From the NCBI GenBank assembly GCA_027486675.1, contig JAIXOQ010000031.1, positions 47,310-111,309 on the forward strand: 64,000 nucleotides of DNA, given 5' to 3'. Both the position numbers and the translations under genes were made by a program. The stretch's first letter is position 1. Each line of letters opens with the position of its first letter. The DNA is from Pseudomonadota bacterium (lineage in GTDB: Bacteria; Bdellovibrionota; UBA1018; CAIMNF01). Below are positions 25,740-33,889 of this stretch, piece after piece. The notes beneath the pieces were generated by a model, which was not told where the DNA came from, did not search any database, and saw nothing but the letters and a program-made list of their open reading frames with translations.

Positions 25740-27254
25740 ATGAGCGCGATCATTGCGGTATTTTTTTTATTCAACCAGAAAACCTCTGCGGAGGTAATCC
25801 GTTTGCGCCTCATGGATGAGCCGACCACATTAGACTGGCATCTTTTAGCAACATCCGTAGAGACCCCCCTTATGATGAATGTCATGGAAGGTTTGGTCTC
25901 AGTGGACAAAGATTTGAAAATCAAACCAGCTCTTGCGGAACGCATGATTGTTGAGGATGGCGGCAAGAAGTACCGTTTCCCGATCCGAAAGAACGCGAAA
26001 TGGTCCGATGGTCGGGAGGTTCGTCCTCAGGATTTTGTAGATGGATTTGAGCGTCTTTTCAGCAGAGCCACAGCCGCGCCTTACGCAAGTTTATATTTTG
26101 CGGTCCGAGGCGCGCGTGAGTTTCAGAGTGGTTCCGATAAAGATTTCTCCAAGGTCGGTGTACGTGTGCGCGGCAACGAAGTTGTGATTGAGCTCACTGA
26201 TCCTGTTGCTTTTTTCCCTAGTCTTTTGGGCTTCTGGCCAAGCTTCCCATTACGTAAAGAATTGGTGGCTCAGTACGGCAATCAATGGACACGGCCGGGG
26301 AAACTCGCATCGACTGGGCCGTACGCCCTAGAGTCCGTGCAGCCCCAGGCGAAGTATGTTCTTAAGGCGAACCCCTTCTATTGGGGTAAGCGTGCGCGTA
26401 TTGATTCAGCCGAGTTTTTGATCGTTCGTGAGAGCTCGACTGCGATTCGTCTCTTTGATTCAGGCGCACTGAACCTAGTGCAGGATTTTTCACCCGAAGA
26501 TTTGGCATCAGCAAGGAGTCGATCGGAATACAAAGCCTTCCCATATTTAAAGCTGATCTATCTGGCACTCCGGACCTCAGGCTGCGCGACGGAGAACGTG
26601 AATTTGAGGCGTGCATTAGCACAAGGATTTGATCGAACGGGGCTAATGAAGGTTCTTCAGTTTCCGATCTCGGCGGTGGCTTCCAGTGTCGTGCCGCGCG
26701 GTCTCTTGGGTTATGACGCTTCTGCCGGTCTAAAGACCGATATTGCAGCGGCGAAGAAAGAGCTAGCTCAGAGTGGGTATGACCTGAAGCAGCCACTCCA
26801 GATCATTTCTAGGAACAATGAAAGACCTCGATTGGTCACCCAATATTTACAAAGTGAGTGGAAAAAAAATCTTGGCCTACAAGTGATGATTCAGACCGTG
26901 GATCATAAGGTTTTTCGGTCTCAGATTCTTGCGGAGTGTTACCCGATCACAGTTTTGACATGGGGTGCAGACTATCCCGATTCAGACACATTCTTGTCTT
27001 TGTTTGAATCGACGGTTGCGAACAACTATTCAAAAACATCGCTGCCAGAATTGGACAGACTGATTGTTAAGTCGAGGTCGCTCACTTCGGATCAGGCTCG
27101 TAAGCCTTTAATTCGTGAAGCACAAAAAATCATTGAGAAGGACCATGCATCAGCTGTGCCTTTGCTCTATGAGGAAAATGAGACGTTAATTTCAGCAAAG
27201 TTTAAGAACTTGCACATCAACGCAATCGGGTACTACTACCTCAAAGACATTTAA
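25740..27254 (+). CDS. family-5 (oligopeptide-type) solute-binding protein, OppA-like
   Basis: A 504-residue periplasmic binding protein with a short signal sequence (MSAIIAVFFLFNQKTSA). Unlike the two copies at 17-21 kb, it is a classical OppA/MppA-like member: RLMDEPTTLDWHLLATSVE, DGGKKYRFPIRKNAKWSDG, VRPQDFVDGFERLF and ASTGPYALES are all typical of peptide-binding proteins. A TTG six bases upstream is an alternative start. No permease or ATPase genes are adjacent. It stands between divergent fadH and a convergent GNAT gene, so it is probably monocistronic. The ligand is likely oligopeptides, by family only. Confidence 0.88.
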   Translation: MSAIIAVFFLFNQKTSAEVIRLRLMDEPTTLDWHLLATSVETPLMMNVMEGLVSVDKDLKIKPALAERMIVEDGGKKYRFPIRKNAKWSDGREVRPQDFVDGFERLFSRATAAPYASLYFAVRGAREFQSGSDKDFSKVGVRVRGNEVVIELTDPVAFFPSLLGFWPSFPLRKELVAQYGNQWTRPGKLASTGPYALESVQPQAKYVLKANPFYWGKRARIDSAEFLIVRESSTAIRLFDSGALNLVQDFSPEDLASARSRSEYKAFPYLKLIYLALRTSGCATENVNLRRALAQGFDRTGLMKVLQFPISAVASSVVPRGLLGYDASAGLKTDIAAAKKELAQSGYDLKQPLQIISRNNERPRLVTQYLQSEWKKNLGLQVMIQTVDHKVFRSQILAECYPITVLTWGADYPDSDTFLSLFESTVANNYSKTSLPELDRLIVKSRSLTSDQARKPLIREAQKIIEKDHASAVPLLYEENETLISAKFKNLHINAIGYYYLKDI

Positions 27255-27268
27255 ACGCGCACGAACTC

Positions 27269-28405
27269 TTAGACTGCCCGCTCATAAATCCGCCATCTGC
27301 GGTATTGAGGACAGCCGAGGTCTTGCCAAGGTTTATTCATTTCAACGTTGTCTTCTAAGATCCAAGACGCTTCACCACCCAGGTATCCAAACTTTTGAGC
27401 GCGTCGGAAGGCCTCATAGGTAAACAGCGCAAAGATCCCGTTCCCCCGATGTTCTGGCTTCACACCAAGGGTGATAATTCGGACGAACTTCACAAGTTTT
27501 TTACCGAATAAAAGTTTAAATATTCCGGTTGGAAGGAGCTTTCCAGATGGGTTACGCGCAAGTATGTAATTGATGTCTGGTACCGCAAGCATGAAACCCG
27601 CTGGTTTTCCGTCCACTTCAGCGATAAAAGCCATTCGCGGATCGAGGATCATCTTCATATCCTTGGCGGCATGAACAAATTCTTCGCGCGACTGAGGGAA
27701 GAACCCCCAGTTTTTTTCCCAAGCAGAATTATAGACTTCAAAACAGGCGTTCACATCGCGATCAAAATTCTTCATATCGATATCACGGAATGTCACATTT
27801 GAAGACTGCGCTTGAATACGCTTCACGTGTTCCATGACTCGAGGGGGGAGTTCGGTGCCTCGGTCAACAAGTACGATGTATGCCACTAAATCTTTTACGC
27901 CTTTAAATCCACAGGCTTCGTGGAGTGCCTCATAATACTTGGGATTCCAAGTAGTCATGATGGTTGGATGCTGGCTGTGACCGCGAACTAAAAGCCCACA
28001 TTCGTGATTCGTGCTTGGATTCACTGGCCCACGCATGGTCGATAGGCCTCGGGCACTGCACCAACTTTGCGCAGCGTCAAACAAAGCGCGTGCAACGGCT
28101 TCATCCTCGATGCATTCAAAGAATCCGTAGAACCCAATGTCCTCCTTATGAAATTCACGGTGAGCTTTATTGTCAATCGCGGCAATTCGGCCCACCGGTT
28201 TGCCGTCTTGGTAGGCTATAAAAAGTTCGATCTCAGCCCGTTTGTAAAATGGATTCTTCACCGTATCCAGCGCTTCATGAACGCCAACGCGAAGGGGTGG
28301 CACCCATTTCGGGTAACGCTTCTGATCATAAATCTTCCACATGAGGTTCACGAAGAGATTGCGGTCCTTTTTATCCTTCACGGGACGAACTTCAAGCATC
28401 GGCAT
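27269..28405 (-). CDS. YghO-like GNAT-fold acyltransferase family protein
   Basis: A 378-residue cytosolic protein of the YghO group, which resembles N-acetyltransferases. The N-terminal half includes FYKRAEIELFIAYQDGKPVGRIAAI and MRGPVNPSTNHECGLLV, typical of this family. The C-terminal half has FIAEVDGKPAGFMLAVPDIN and IITLGVKPEHRGNGIFALF, where GVKPEHRGNGI is the acetyl-CoA pyrophosphate-binding loop (R/Q-x-x-G-x-G/A-like). AAGGA precedes ATG 28405 by nine bases. It is divergent to the phosphatase gene. Biological substrate is unknown. Confidence 0.8.
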   Translation of the reverse strand: MPMLEVRPVKDKKDRNLFVNLMWKIYDQKRYPKWVPPLRVGVHEALDTVKNPFYKRAEIELFIAYQDGKPVGRIAAIDNKAHREFHKEDIGFYGFFECIEDEAVARALFDAAQSWCSARGLSTMRGPVNPSTNHECGLLVRGHSQHPTIMTTWNPKYYEALHEACGFKGVKDLVAYIVLVDRGTELPPRVMEHVKRIQAQSSNVTFRDIDMKNFDRDVNACFEVYNSAWEKNWGFFPQSREEFVHAAKDMKMILDPRMAFIAEVDGKPAGFMLAVPDINYILARNPSGKLLPTGIFKLLFGKKLVKFVRIITLGVKPEHRGNGIFALFTYEAFRRAQKFGYLGGEASWILEDNVEMNKPWQDLGCPQYRRWRIYERAV

Positions 28406-28444
28406 TGTCTATTATCCTTAACACAAAACGACACCGATCCTCCC

Positions 28445-28473
28445 TTGAAAACGTGGGCTCGAGCGGGAACACT
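28445..28473 (+). promoter_or_regulatory. candidate promoter for a leaderless transcript (phosphatase gene)
   Basis: TTGAAA (28445-28450), 17-nt spacer, AACACT (28468-28473, weak -10), then six bases to ATG 28480. No Shine-Dalgarno sequence. Confidence 0.35.
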
Positions 28474-28479
28474 TGCAGT

Positions 28480-29961
28480 ATGTCGAAAACATTTTGTCTC
28501 CTAATGCTCTCGTTGATTTCCACAGAAGCATTCGCGCGCGCTCCCTTGACTGTGGTTTTGGTGATCGATCAATTCCGCGCTGACTGGTTGACTAGGCGTG
28601 CAGATATTTTTGTACCCAAAGGTGACATCAAGAATCCAGGCGGGTTTGCATACCTTGCTTCAAAGGGCGCTTTTTACCCTTACGCTAGCCATGATTTGCT
28701 CTCCAATATGACGGGGCCAGGGCACGCAAATATTTCTACGGGTGCGTTACCTTATCGACACGGGATTGTACTGAACACTTGGTTTGATCGCGCTACGGAA
28801 AAAGAGCAGTATTGCGTGGGGGATTCAGCTTCGAGTTTAATCGGCTTTGAAGGGGAAATTAAAAAGGGTGGTATGTCGCCGCGCAATCTTGAAGTGACTA
28901 CTATTGGGGACGAGTTAAAGTTAGCATCACCCGAGAGTCGCGTGGCATCGATTGCAATCAAAGATCGGGCAGCCATTCTAATGGGTGGGCATTTATCTGA
29001 TGCCACCTACTGGTTTGAGGATGGAAGCTGTCAGTGGGTGACGAGTCGTTTCTACGTCCCAAAAGGAAATACGCCGGCTTGGATGAATGCCGCACGTCCT
29101 GCGCAAAGCCTATGCAATAAAGAAGCGCTCGCGTCACCTCTTGCGATCACGGAGACCTTTCGTTTTGCTAAAAATGTCATTGCGGAAATGAAGCTCGGTC
29201 AGAGAGGGAAAGAGGATTTGCTATTTCTCAGTGTTTCTTCGCATGACTACCGTGGTCATAAAGTGGGATCAAACGCACCTGAGATGGATGAGATGGTACG
29301 CGCAGAAGATGTGGAAATTTCCCAATTCTTAAAATTTCTTGCAAAGAAAATTCCTGGTGGACTGAAAGGAGTGAATTTAGTTTTGACCGCCGATCATGGT
29401 GGTCCTGCCGCAATTGACAATGGAAAGAGTGAGCGCTTTAGAATGGGCGGCTTGGACGAGAAGAAGGCGGTTGAGGATGTAAGAGCTGCATTAGAGAGGG
29501 AGTTTGGGAAATCTCGCGCGAAGCTTCTAGTAGGCGGAGATAGTTTTCAGTTCTTCTTCAAATCGTATGATGCGGAGGTATTTGCAGCAGTGCGTAAGTA
29601 TCTTTCAGAGCTCGATTGGGTCGAGCGTGTCCTTGTTAGGATTGACGGAAATTTGACGCAAGATATTCCGGCCGACTTGGGACGCTACGCTCGTCAGAGT
29701 CTAGGCAGTCGTAGTGGGGACATTATTGCGGTTCCAAAAGCCTATCGCTTTGGCCAGTGGGGGCCAAAGACCATAGATCATGTGACAGCGAATTCGTACG
29801 ATCGGCTTGTTCCGCTTCTATTTGTCGGCCCAGCATTTCAAGCGAAGACGTTTTTCCTGACCGCTCGAGTCCAGGATTTAGCGCCAACGCTCGCTGCTAC
29901 GTTAGGCATTTTGCCGCCATCAGCATCAGAAGGCAGGATTCTTTCAGAGGCGCTACACTAG
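28480..29961 (+). CDS. secreted alkaline phosphatase-superfamily phosphohydrolase (PafA-like)
   Basis: A 493-residue protein of the alkaline phosphatase/nucleotide pyrophosphatase superfamily, expected to hydrolyse phosphomonoesters in the periplasm. The signal peptide is MSKTFCLLMLSLISTEAFA. Metal and active-site elements are VVLVIDQFRADWL (first Asp), NMTGPGHANISTG (Thr nucleophile, about residue 77), HGIVLNTWFD, SVSSHDYRGH and LTADHGGP. The order and the TGPGHANISTG context are PafA-like, a family of phosphate-insensitive phosphatases. ATG 28480 gives the signal peptide; the frame is open back to 28405 but lacks a plausible leader there. It lies 7 bp upstream of the protease gene and is probably cotranscribed with it. 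Confidence 0.85.
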   Translation: MSKTFCLLMLSLISTEAFARAPLTVVLVIDQFRADWLTRRADIFVPKGDIKNPGGFAYLASKGAFYPYASHDLLSNMTGPGHANISTGALPYRHGIVLNTWFDRATEKEQYCVGDSASSLIGFEGEIKKGGMSPRNLEVTTIGDELKLASPESRVASIAIKDRAAILMGGHLSDATYWFEDGSCQWVTSRFYVPKGNTPAWMNAARPAQSLCNKEALASPLAITETFRFAKNVIAEMKLGQRGKEDLLFLSVSSHDYRGHKVGSNAPEMDEMVRAEDVEISQFLKFLAKKIPGGLKGVNLVLTADHGGPAAIDNGKSERFRMGGLDEKKAVEDVRAALEREFGKSRAKLLVGGDSFQFFFKSYDAEVFAAVRKYLSELDWVERVLVRIDGNLTQDIPADLGRYARQSLGSRSGDIIAVPKAYRFGQWGPKTIDHVTANSYDRLVPLLFVGPAFQAKTFFLTARVQDLAPTLAATLGILPPSASEGRILSEALH

Positions 29962-29968
29962 GAATTCG

Positions 29969-31954
29969 ATGAAATTTCTATCTCTATTCTTGGTTTCCTT
30001 TTTAGTGGGTTCAAACGCTCTCGCTGCCCGTGGGTCCGGTGGAGTTTTACTCTGCAATGAGATGCCGCTCGTCATGCAGGTGTTTCTTAGCAATCACTAC
30101 TCGATGAATACGATGTCTGAAGAGGTTCGCAATCGCACAGTCGAGCAATTCCTAAAGGATCTGGATGGCGGCAAGCAGTACTTTATGCAAAGCGACATCG
30201 ATAAGATGCGCAAAGAGTTGTACGAAATGTTTGCAACGATGAAGGAAGGCAAGTGCGACGCACTTTTTAATGTAGTGCGTGTGATGCAGGAGCGTTCAGA
30301 TGAGTCTTTAAAGTGGGTGAATGAAATCGTAACGGATAAGTTCACTCCCAACAATGAGATCCGATATCAATCGAACGTTAAGAAGCGGCAGTATGCGAAA
30401 ACTAAAGACGAGCGCCGTGCGGGACTTGAGGCAGCACTTAATGTGCAGCTCGCGTATCTCAAGGCAAGTGACACGACTTTAGAGAAGGCTAGAAAGCAGC
30501 TGGTTAAGCGTTATGGATTGGCCGCTAAACGCATGAAGGAGCTGTCTGGGCCTAAAGTCATCACAATGTTTACTGAAGCTTTTGCTCACGCCCTCGATCC
30601 GCATTCGGACTATCTGTCCCCGGATGTTCTTGAAGAGTTTAAAGTTTCGATGAACTTAAGTTTGGAAGGTATTGGAGTTTCGTTAAGCAGCGAAGATGGA
30701 TTTACGATGGTGCAAGAGATTGTCCCGGGCGGGAGCGCAGATCGCGCAAAAGCGCTCAAGCCCAAGGATAAGATCATCGCAGTCGCACAAGACAAAGCGG
30801 AATCTGTATCGATCATCGATATGGATTTGCCCGATGTTGTGAAGCTGATTCGAGGCAAAAAAGGAACCCGCGTGCGGCTAACAGTCGTGCGGCAAAAAGG
30901 CGATTCTTCGGAAACATCGGAAGTGATGTTGGTCCGCGATAAGGTAGACATGAGGGATCAAGCGGCCAAGGTCTCTTACCAAACGAAAAAAGTGCATGGA
31001 AAAGAGATTCTAGTAGCTGTGATTGATCTGCCTTCATTCTATGGCGGAAATGATTCAAATTCGCGTTCTTGTTACAAAGACATGGTGCGCATTTTAGATG
31101 AGATTCGTGCTAAGGGTGCCCAAGCCATAGTTCTTGATTTGTCTACGAACGGCGGCGGTTTGTTGCAAGATGCAGTGAGGATCTCCGGTCTGTTTATCCG
31201 CAAGGGCGCAGTTGTCGCAACTCAGGATGCGCGCCAACGTCGGGATATTTTAAGTGATGACGACGAGCGAGTGCAGTTTGCAGGTCCGCTCGTTGTACTG
31301 ACCAGTCAGACTTCGGCTTCAGCTTCAGAAATTTTGGCCGGAGCGCTGCAAGATTATCGAAGAGCACTGATCGTAGGATCGAGTCACACTTATGGCAAAG
31401 GCAGTGTGCAAGTTGTTCATCCGCTCATGAGTTATGGCGCGATGAAAGTCACAACGCAGATGTTCTTTCTGCCCGGCGGGATGTCCACACAGAATCGAGG
31501 TGTTGGCGCTGACGTGACTTTGCCTTGGGCTCTGGATTCAGAAGAATTTGGCGAGCAATATATGGACTATGCGTTGCCGCTTGCGAAGACGCCGCCATTT
31601 TTAGGGAAAGCCGGGGCGCTTGCGACCAGTCCGTCTGAAGCTTGGACGCCAATCGCAGATGATTTGATTGCTAAGCTTAAGGAAAAATCTAAATCCCGCG
31701 TAGCTGCAGACAAAGAACTGCAGGAGTTGGTCGCGGATGTCGCTGACGCAAAGAAGAATGCGGGCTTTGTGAAGGTGGGTGACATTTTGAAGAAGTCGCA
31801 GACCACGTCGGCGAAGCGTAAGGAACGTAAGGATTTGGCGTCCACTTCGGGCGGCCGTCAGGAATTGTGGTTAAAGAGCCCACAGGTCCAGGAAGCTGTG
31901 GCGATCGCGGCAGATTGGGTTGCAGCTGGGGCGGCGGCAGTCGCATCGCATTAG
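29969..31954 (+). CDS. prc: carboxy-terminal processing protease, S41 family (Prc/Tsp)
   Basis: A 661-residue periplasmic tail-specific protease that degrades or trims proteins from the C terminus. The signal peptide is MKFLSLFLVSFLVGSNALA. The N-terminal domain (about 25-230) includes HALDPHSDYLSP. A PDZ domain (about 230-320) has LEGIGVSLSSEDGF and IVPGGSADRA. The peptidase domain holds the catalytic Ser in QTSASASEILAGALQDYRRA (near residue 452) and the Lys in TYGKGSVQ (near 477). The C-terminal helical region is present, so this is the long Prc type rather than short CtpA. AGGA precedes ATG 29969. Confidence 0.92.
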   Translation: MKFLSLFLVSFLVGSNALAARGSGGVLLCNEMPLVMQVFLSNHYSMNTMSEEVRNRTVEQFLKDLDGGKQYFMQSDIDKMRKELYEMFATMKEGKCDALFNVVRVMQERSDESLKWVNEIVTDKFTPNNEIRYQSNVKKRQYAKTKDERRAGLEAALNVQLAYLKASDTTLEKARKQLVKRYGLAAKRMKELSGPKVITMFTEAFAHALDPHSDYLSPDVLEEFKVSMNLSLEGIGVSLSSEDGFTMVQEIVPGGSADRAKALKPKDKIIAVAQDKAESVSIIDMDLPDVVKLIRGKKGTRVRLTVVRQKGDSSETSEVMLVRDKVDMRDQAAKVSYQTKKVHGKEILVAVIDLPSFYGGNDSNSRSCYKDMVRILDEIRAKGAQAIVLDLSTNGGGLLQDAVRISGLFIRKGAVVATQDARQRRDILSDDDERVQFAGPLVVLTSQTSASASEILAGALQDYRRALIVGSSHTYGKGSVQVVHPLMSYGAMKVTTQMFFLPGGMSTQNRGVGADVTLPWALDSEEFGEQYMDYALPLAKTPPFLGKAGALATSPSEAWTPIADDLIAKLKEKSKSRVAADKELQELVADVADAKKNAGFVKVGDILKKSQTTSAKRKERKDLASTSGGRQELWLKSPQVQEAVAIAADWVAAGAAAVASH

Positions 31955-31984
31955 GGTCTTTGGGGGAACTGGGGCAATTGGGCC

Positions 31985-32110
31985 GTGGCCAGCCACGGCC
32001 AAGGGCTTTTCGTGGCCATCCTCACGGGGGTAGTTTCGTGGCCAGCCAGGGACTGAGATTTTCTTCGCTCCGTGGCCAGCCTCATCCACTCTAGCCTCGT
32101 GGCCGGCCAC
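31985..32110. repeat. cluster of decayed copies of the GTGGCC(A/G)GCCAC palindrome
   Basis: The 227-bp gap 31955-32181 contains GTGGCCAGCCAC (31985-31996), GTGGCCATCCTCAC (32012), GTGGCCAGCCAG (32038-32049), GTGGCCAGCCTC (32072-32083) and exact GTGGCCGGCCAC (32099-32110), spaced by roughly 26-34 bp. No gene is supported here. Confidence 0.8.
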
Positions 32111-32145
32111 GTCCCAAACTCAATCCTATCGCCTTACTGCGACCT

Positions 32146-32175
32146 TTGCCTGGACCAAGGCATTTGGGGTAAACT
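32146..32175 (+). promoter_or_regulatory. candidate promoter for a leaderless transcript (Gly-rich gene)
   Basis: TTGCCT (32146-32151), 18-nt spacer, TAAACT (32170-32175), then six bases to ATG 32182. Four of six -10 positions match the consensus. No spaced Shine-Dalgarno sequence. Confidence 0.4.
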
Positions 32176-32181
32176 AGGCTC

Positions 32182-33033
32182 ATGGGGTTTTGGACCATTT
32201 TTGTCCTCTTTGTTCATCAACTGCCTGAGGCGCAAGGGGCTGCGCGTGGGTCCGGGCAGCTCGTCATTGAGTGCCTGAACATTGATGGAATTCCGGCCAC
32301 GGACGCCACCTTTATATCCACTTGTTGCCCAGGCGGAACGTTCAGCGCTTCCGCTGCTGCTATGTGTTCCGCCGGATTTGGTGGAGCAGCCTTCAACGGG
32401 GGCTCAACCGGAGCAGCCACCATCGCGGCTGCAGCAGCCGGTGTGGCCGCTGTGCAACAGACACTCGGAATGGTCGTTGACCCAGCGTTGCTTACAGTTG
32501 CGGCTGGCGCAAATACGCCAGTTGGCGGGGCTTCATCGGCAGGCGGTGGGCCGGGATCAGGACTCAGTGGAGGATCAGGTTCTTCAGGACTTGGCCGGTA
32601 TGGTGGCGTTGGAGCAGGCGGCACTACCGGAGGCGCAGGCGGAGGATTCGCCGGTGGCGGCGGGCTGAGCGGCTCGGGTTCCGGCAGCGGAAGTGGCGCC
32701 AAGAAAAAGGGTGCCGGCGAAAAGGAATCGGACGATGCCAAGAGTGCGCTCGCGGGTGAGTCTGCTTGGGGCAGCGGTGGCAAAGGCGGCGGCTCGGCCG
32801 GCGCAGATGGCTCAGGTGGTGGCGGCGGTAAAGTGGGTGAAGGCGCTGATGGCACTGGGTTGCTCGGCTTTGGAGGCGGGTCAAATGATGTGAAGACTTC
32901 CGTGGCCGGCGACGACGATGGCCCCCCTGGGAACCTGGACGACACAGATTATTTTTCGCGTATTGGCCCAGGCGACAGTTTGTTTCGGGTGATCACATCG
33001 AGGTACCAGCGCAAGAAGTCTCTGTATAAGTGA
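32182..33033 (+). CDS. glycine/serine-rich secreted protein
   Basis: A 283-residue protein with an N-terminal hydrophobic segment (WTIFVLFVHQLPEAQG). A short Cys-containing region follows (VIECLNIDG, STCCPGG, AMCSAGF; four Cys). Residues about 110-245 are a low-complexity stretch of Gly, Ser and Ala with charged islands (AKKKGAGEKESDD). The C terminus is ordered: DYFSRIGPGDSLFRVITSRYQ. Such architecture suggests an extended or flexible surface protein, with the C-terminal motif as a possible recognition element; that is inference. A promoter-like pair ends six bases before the ATG. It belongs to a rightward set of orphan secreted proteins. I do not recognise the family. Confidence 0.7.
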   Translation: MGFWTIFVLFVHQLPEAQGAARGSGQLVIECLNIDGIPATDATFISTCCPGGTFSASAAAMCSAGFGGAAFNGGSTGAATIAAAAAGVAAVQQTLGMVVDPALLTVAAGANTPVGGASSAGGGPGSGLSGGSGSSGLGRYGGVGAGGTTGGAGGGFAGGGGLSGSGSGSGSGAKKKGAGEKESDDAKSALAGESAWGSGGKGGGSAGADGSGGGGGKVGEGADGTGLLGFGGGSNDVKTSVAGDDDGPPGNLDDTDYFSRIGPGDSLFRVITSRYQRKKSLYK

Positions 33034-33082
33034 GCCGTGATTTCGGCACGCGGATTTCCTTAAGGCTTCGTCTGGAGGCTTA

Positions 33083-33472
33083 ATGTTTAATACACTCAAA
33101 TATGCTAAAATGATGGAAGATGTGGGCTTTTCTAGGGAACAGTCTGAAACATCGGTAAGAATTCTGGTTGAAGTTATGGACGAAAAGTTAGCAACCAAAA
33201 TAGATCTAAAGAATCTTGAAGTCGTACTGAAGTCCGACATTCAAGAGCTCCGTTATGAGATGCATGAAACGACCACAGAGCTTCGCGCAGAGATGAAAGA
33301 GTTAGGCACAGAGCTTCGTGCGGAGATCAAAGACCTGGATGTCCGCATGGGGCACCAATTCCAGAATGTGGATTCCAAGATAGAACAATTGAAGTCTGAT
33401 CTGACGATTCGTATGGGCACGATGCTCGCAGCATCGATTGCGATTCTGACTGCCATTCAGAAGATCGTTTAA
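33083..33472 (+). CDS. coiled-coil protein, DUF1640/CCDC90-like
   Basis: A 129-residue protein. The N terminus (KYAKMMEDVGFSREQSETSV) matches the start of DUF1640 proteins. Next come heptad repeats at about residues 35-110, including near-repeats ELRAEMKEL and ELRAEIKDL, and a C-terminal hydrophobic segment (MLAASIAILTAI) that serves as membrane anchor. DUF1640 includes the mitochondrial MCUR1/CCDC90 proteins; bacterial members have no established function. GGAGG stands about six bases before ATG 33083. It is flanked by secreted orphans but is itself cytoplasmic with a membrane tail. Confidence 0.75.
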   Translation: MFNTLKYAKMMEDVGFSREQSETSVRILVEVMDEKLATKIDLKNLEVVLKSDIQELRYEMHETTTELRAEMKELGTELRAEIKDLDVRMGHQFQNVDSKIEQLKSDLTIRMGTMLAASIAILTAIQKIV

Positions 33473-33487
33473 GCCCTCTTCTAACCT

Positions 33488-33853
33488 TTAGGGAAAAGAA
33501 AGCGTATCTACCCCATCATCTGTCGTATTGATCTTCGTGCGCGTAGAGGCGGCATCAGGCGCGCTTGTTCTTCGGTTTTTTGCTCGAGGTGCCGATGGAA
33601 GAGTTGCGGATTCGGACTTCCCCTCGCTTGATTCTGTTCCGTTGCCGGCCACGGACTTTCCGGCCCCGGGTTCCGGTAAATTTTCCGCAGTGGCGGAAGA
33701 TTTCTTCTCGGCTCGCGCCTCTTTTTCTAAAGCATTGATATACGCCTGCCTCTTCTTCAATGCATCAGTGCTAGAATCAACTGCGTAAACTGGAATAATA
33801 GAAATAAGGATGGCCACGGCTAGTACTGGGGTCATATTGTCCATTTTACACAA
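33488..33853 (-). CDS. small secreted protein, disordered
   Basis: A protein of up to 121 residues with signal peptide (MTPVLAVAILISIIPVYAV) and a mature part that is charged helix (LKKRQAYINALEKEARAEKK) followed by a Ser/Glu/Pro-rich disordered tail. Starts at 33853, 33844 or 33835 are all possible; the last gives the cleanest signal peptide. It is divergent to the secreted protein at 33890 with a 36-bp gap. A one-mismatch copy of the palindrome (33641-33652) is inside. Function unknown. Confidence 0.6.
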   Translation of the reverse strand: MCKMDNMTPVLAVAILISIIPVYAVDSSTDALKKRQAYINALEKEARAEKKSSATAENLPEPGAGKSVAGNGTESSEGKSESATLPSAPRAKNRRTSAPDAASTRTKINTTDDGVDTLSFP

Positions 33854-33889
33854 TAAAGGTAATCTGTAGAGGTGTGGGGGGATCGGATT

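Noticed and set aside
28405..28479. N-terminal extension of the PafA-like phosphatase
   Set aside because: The extra 25 residues precede a clear signal peptide and overlap the control region of the divergent GNAT gene.
32217..32945. A 242-codon proline-rich minus-strand frame opposite the Gly-rich gene
   Set aside because: It is the antisense shadow of Gly codons (GGN read as NCC); the plus strand has a signal peptide, promoter-like element and ordered C terminus.
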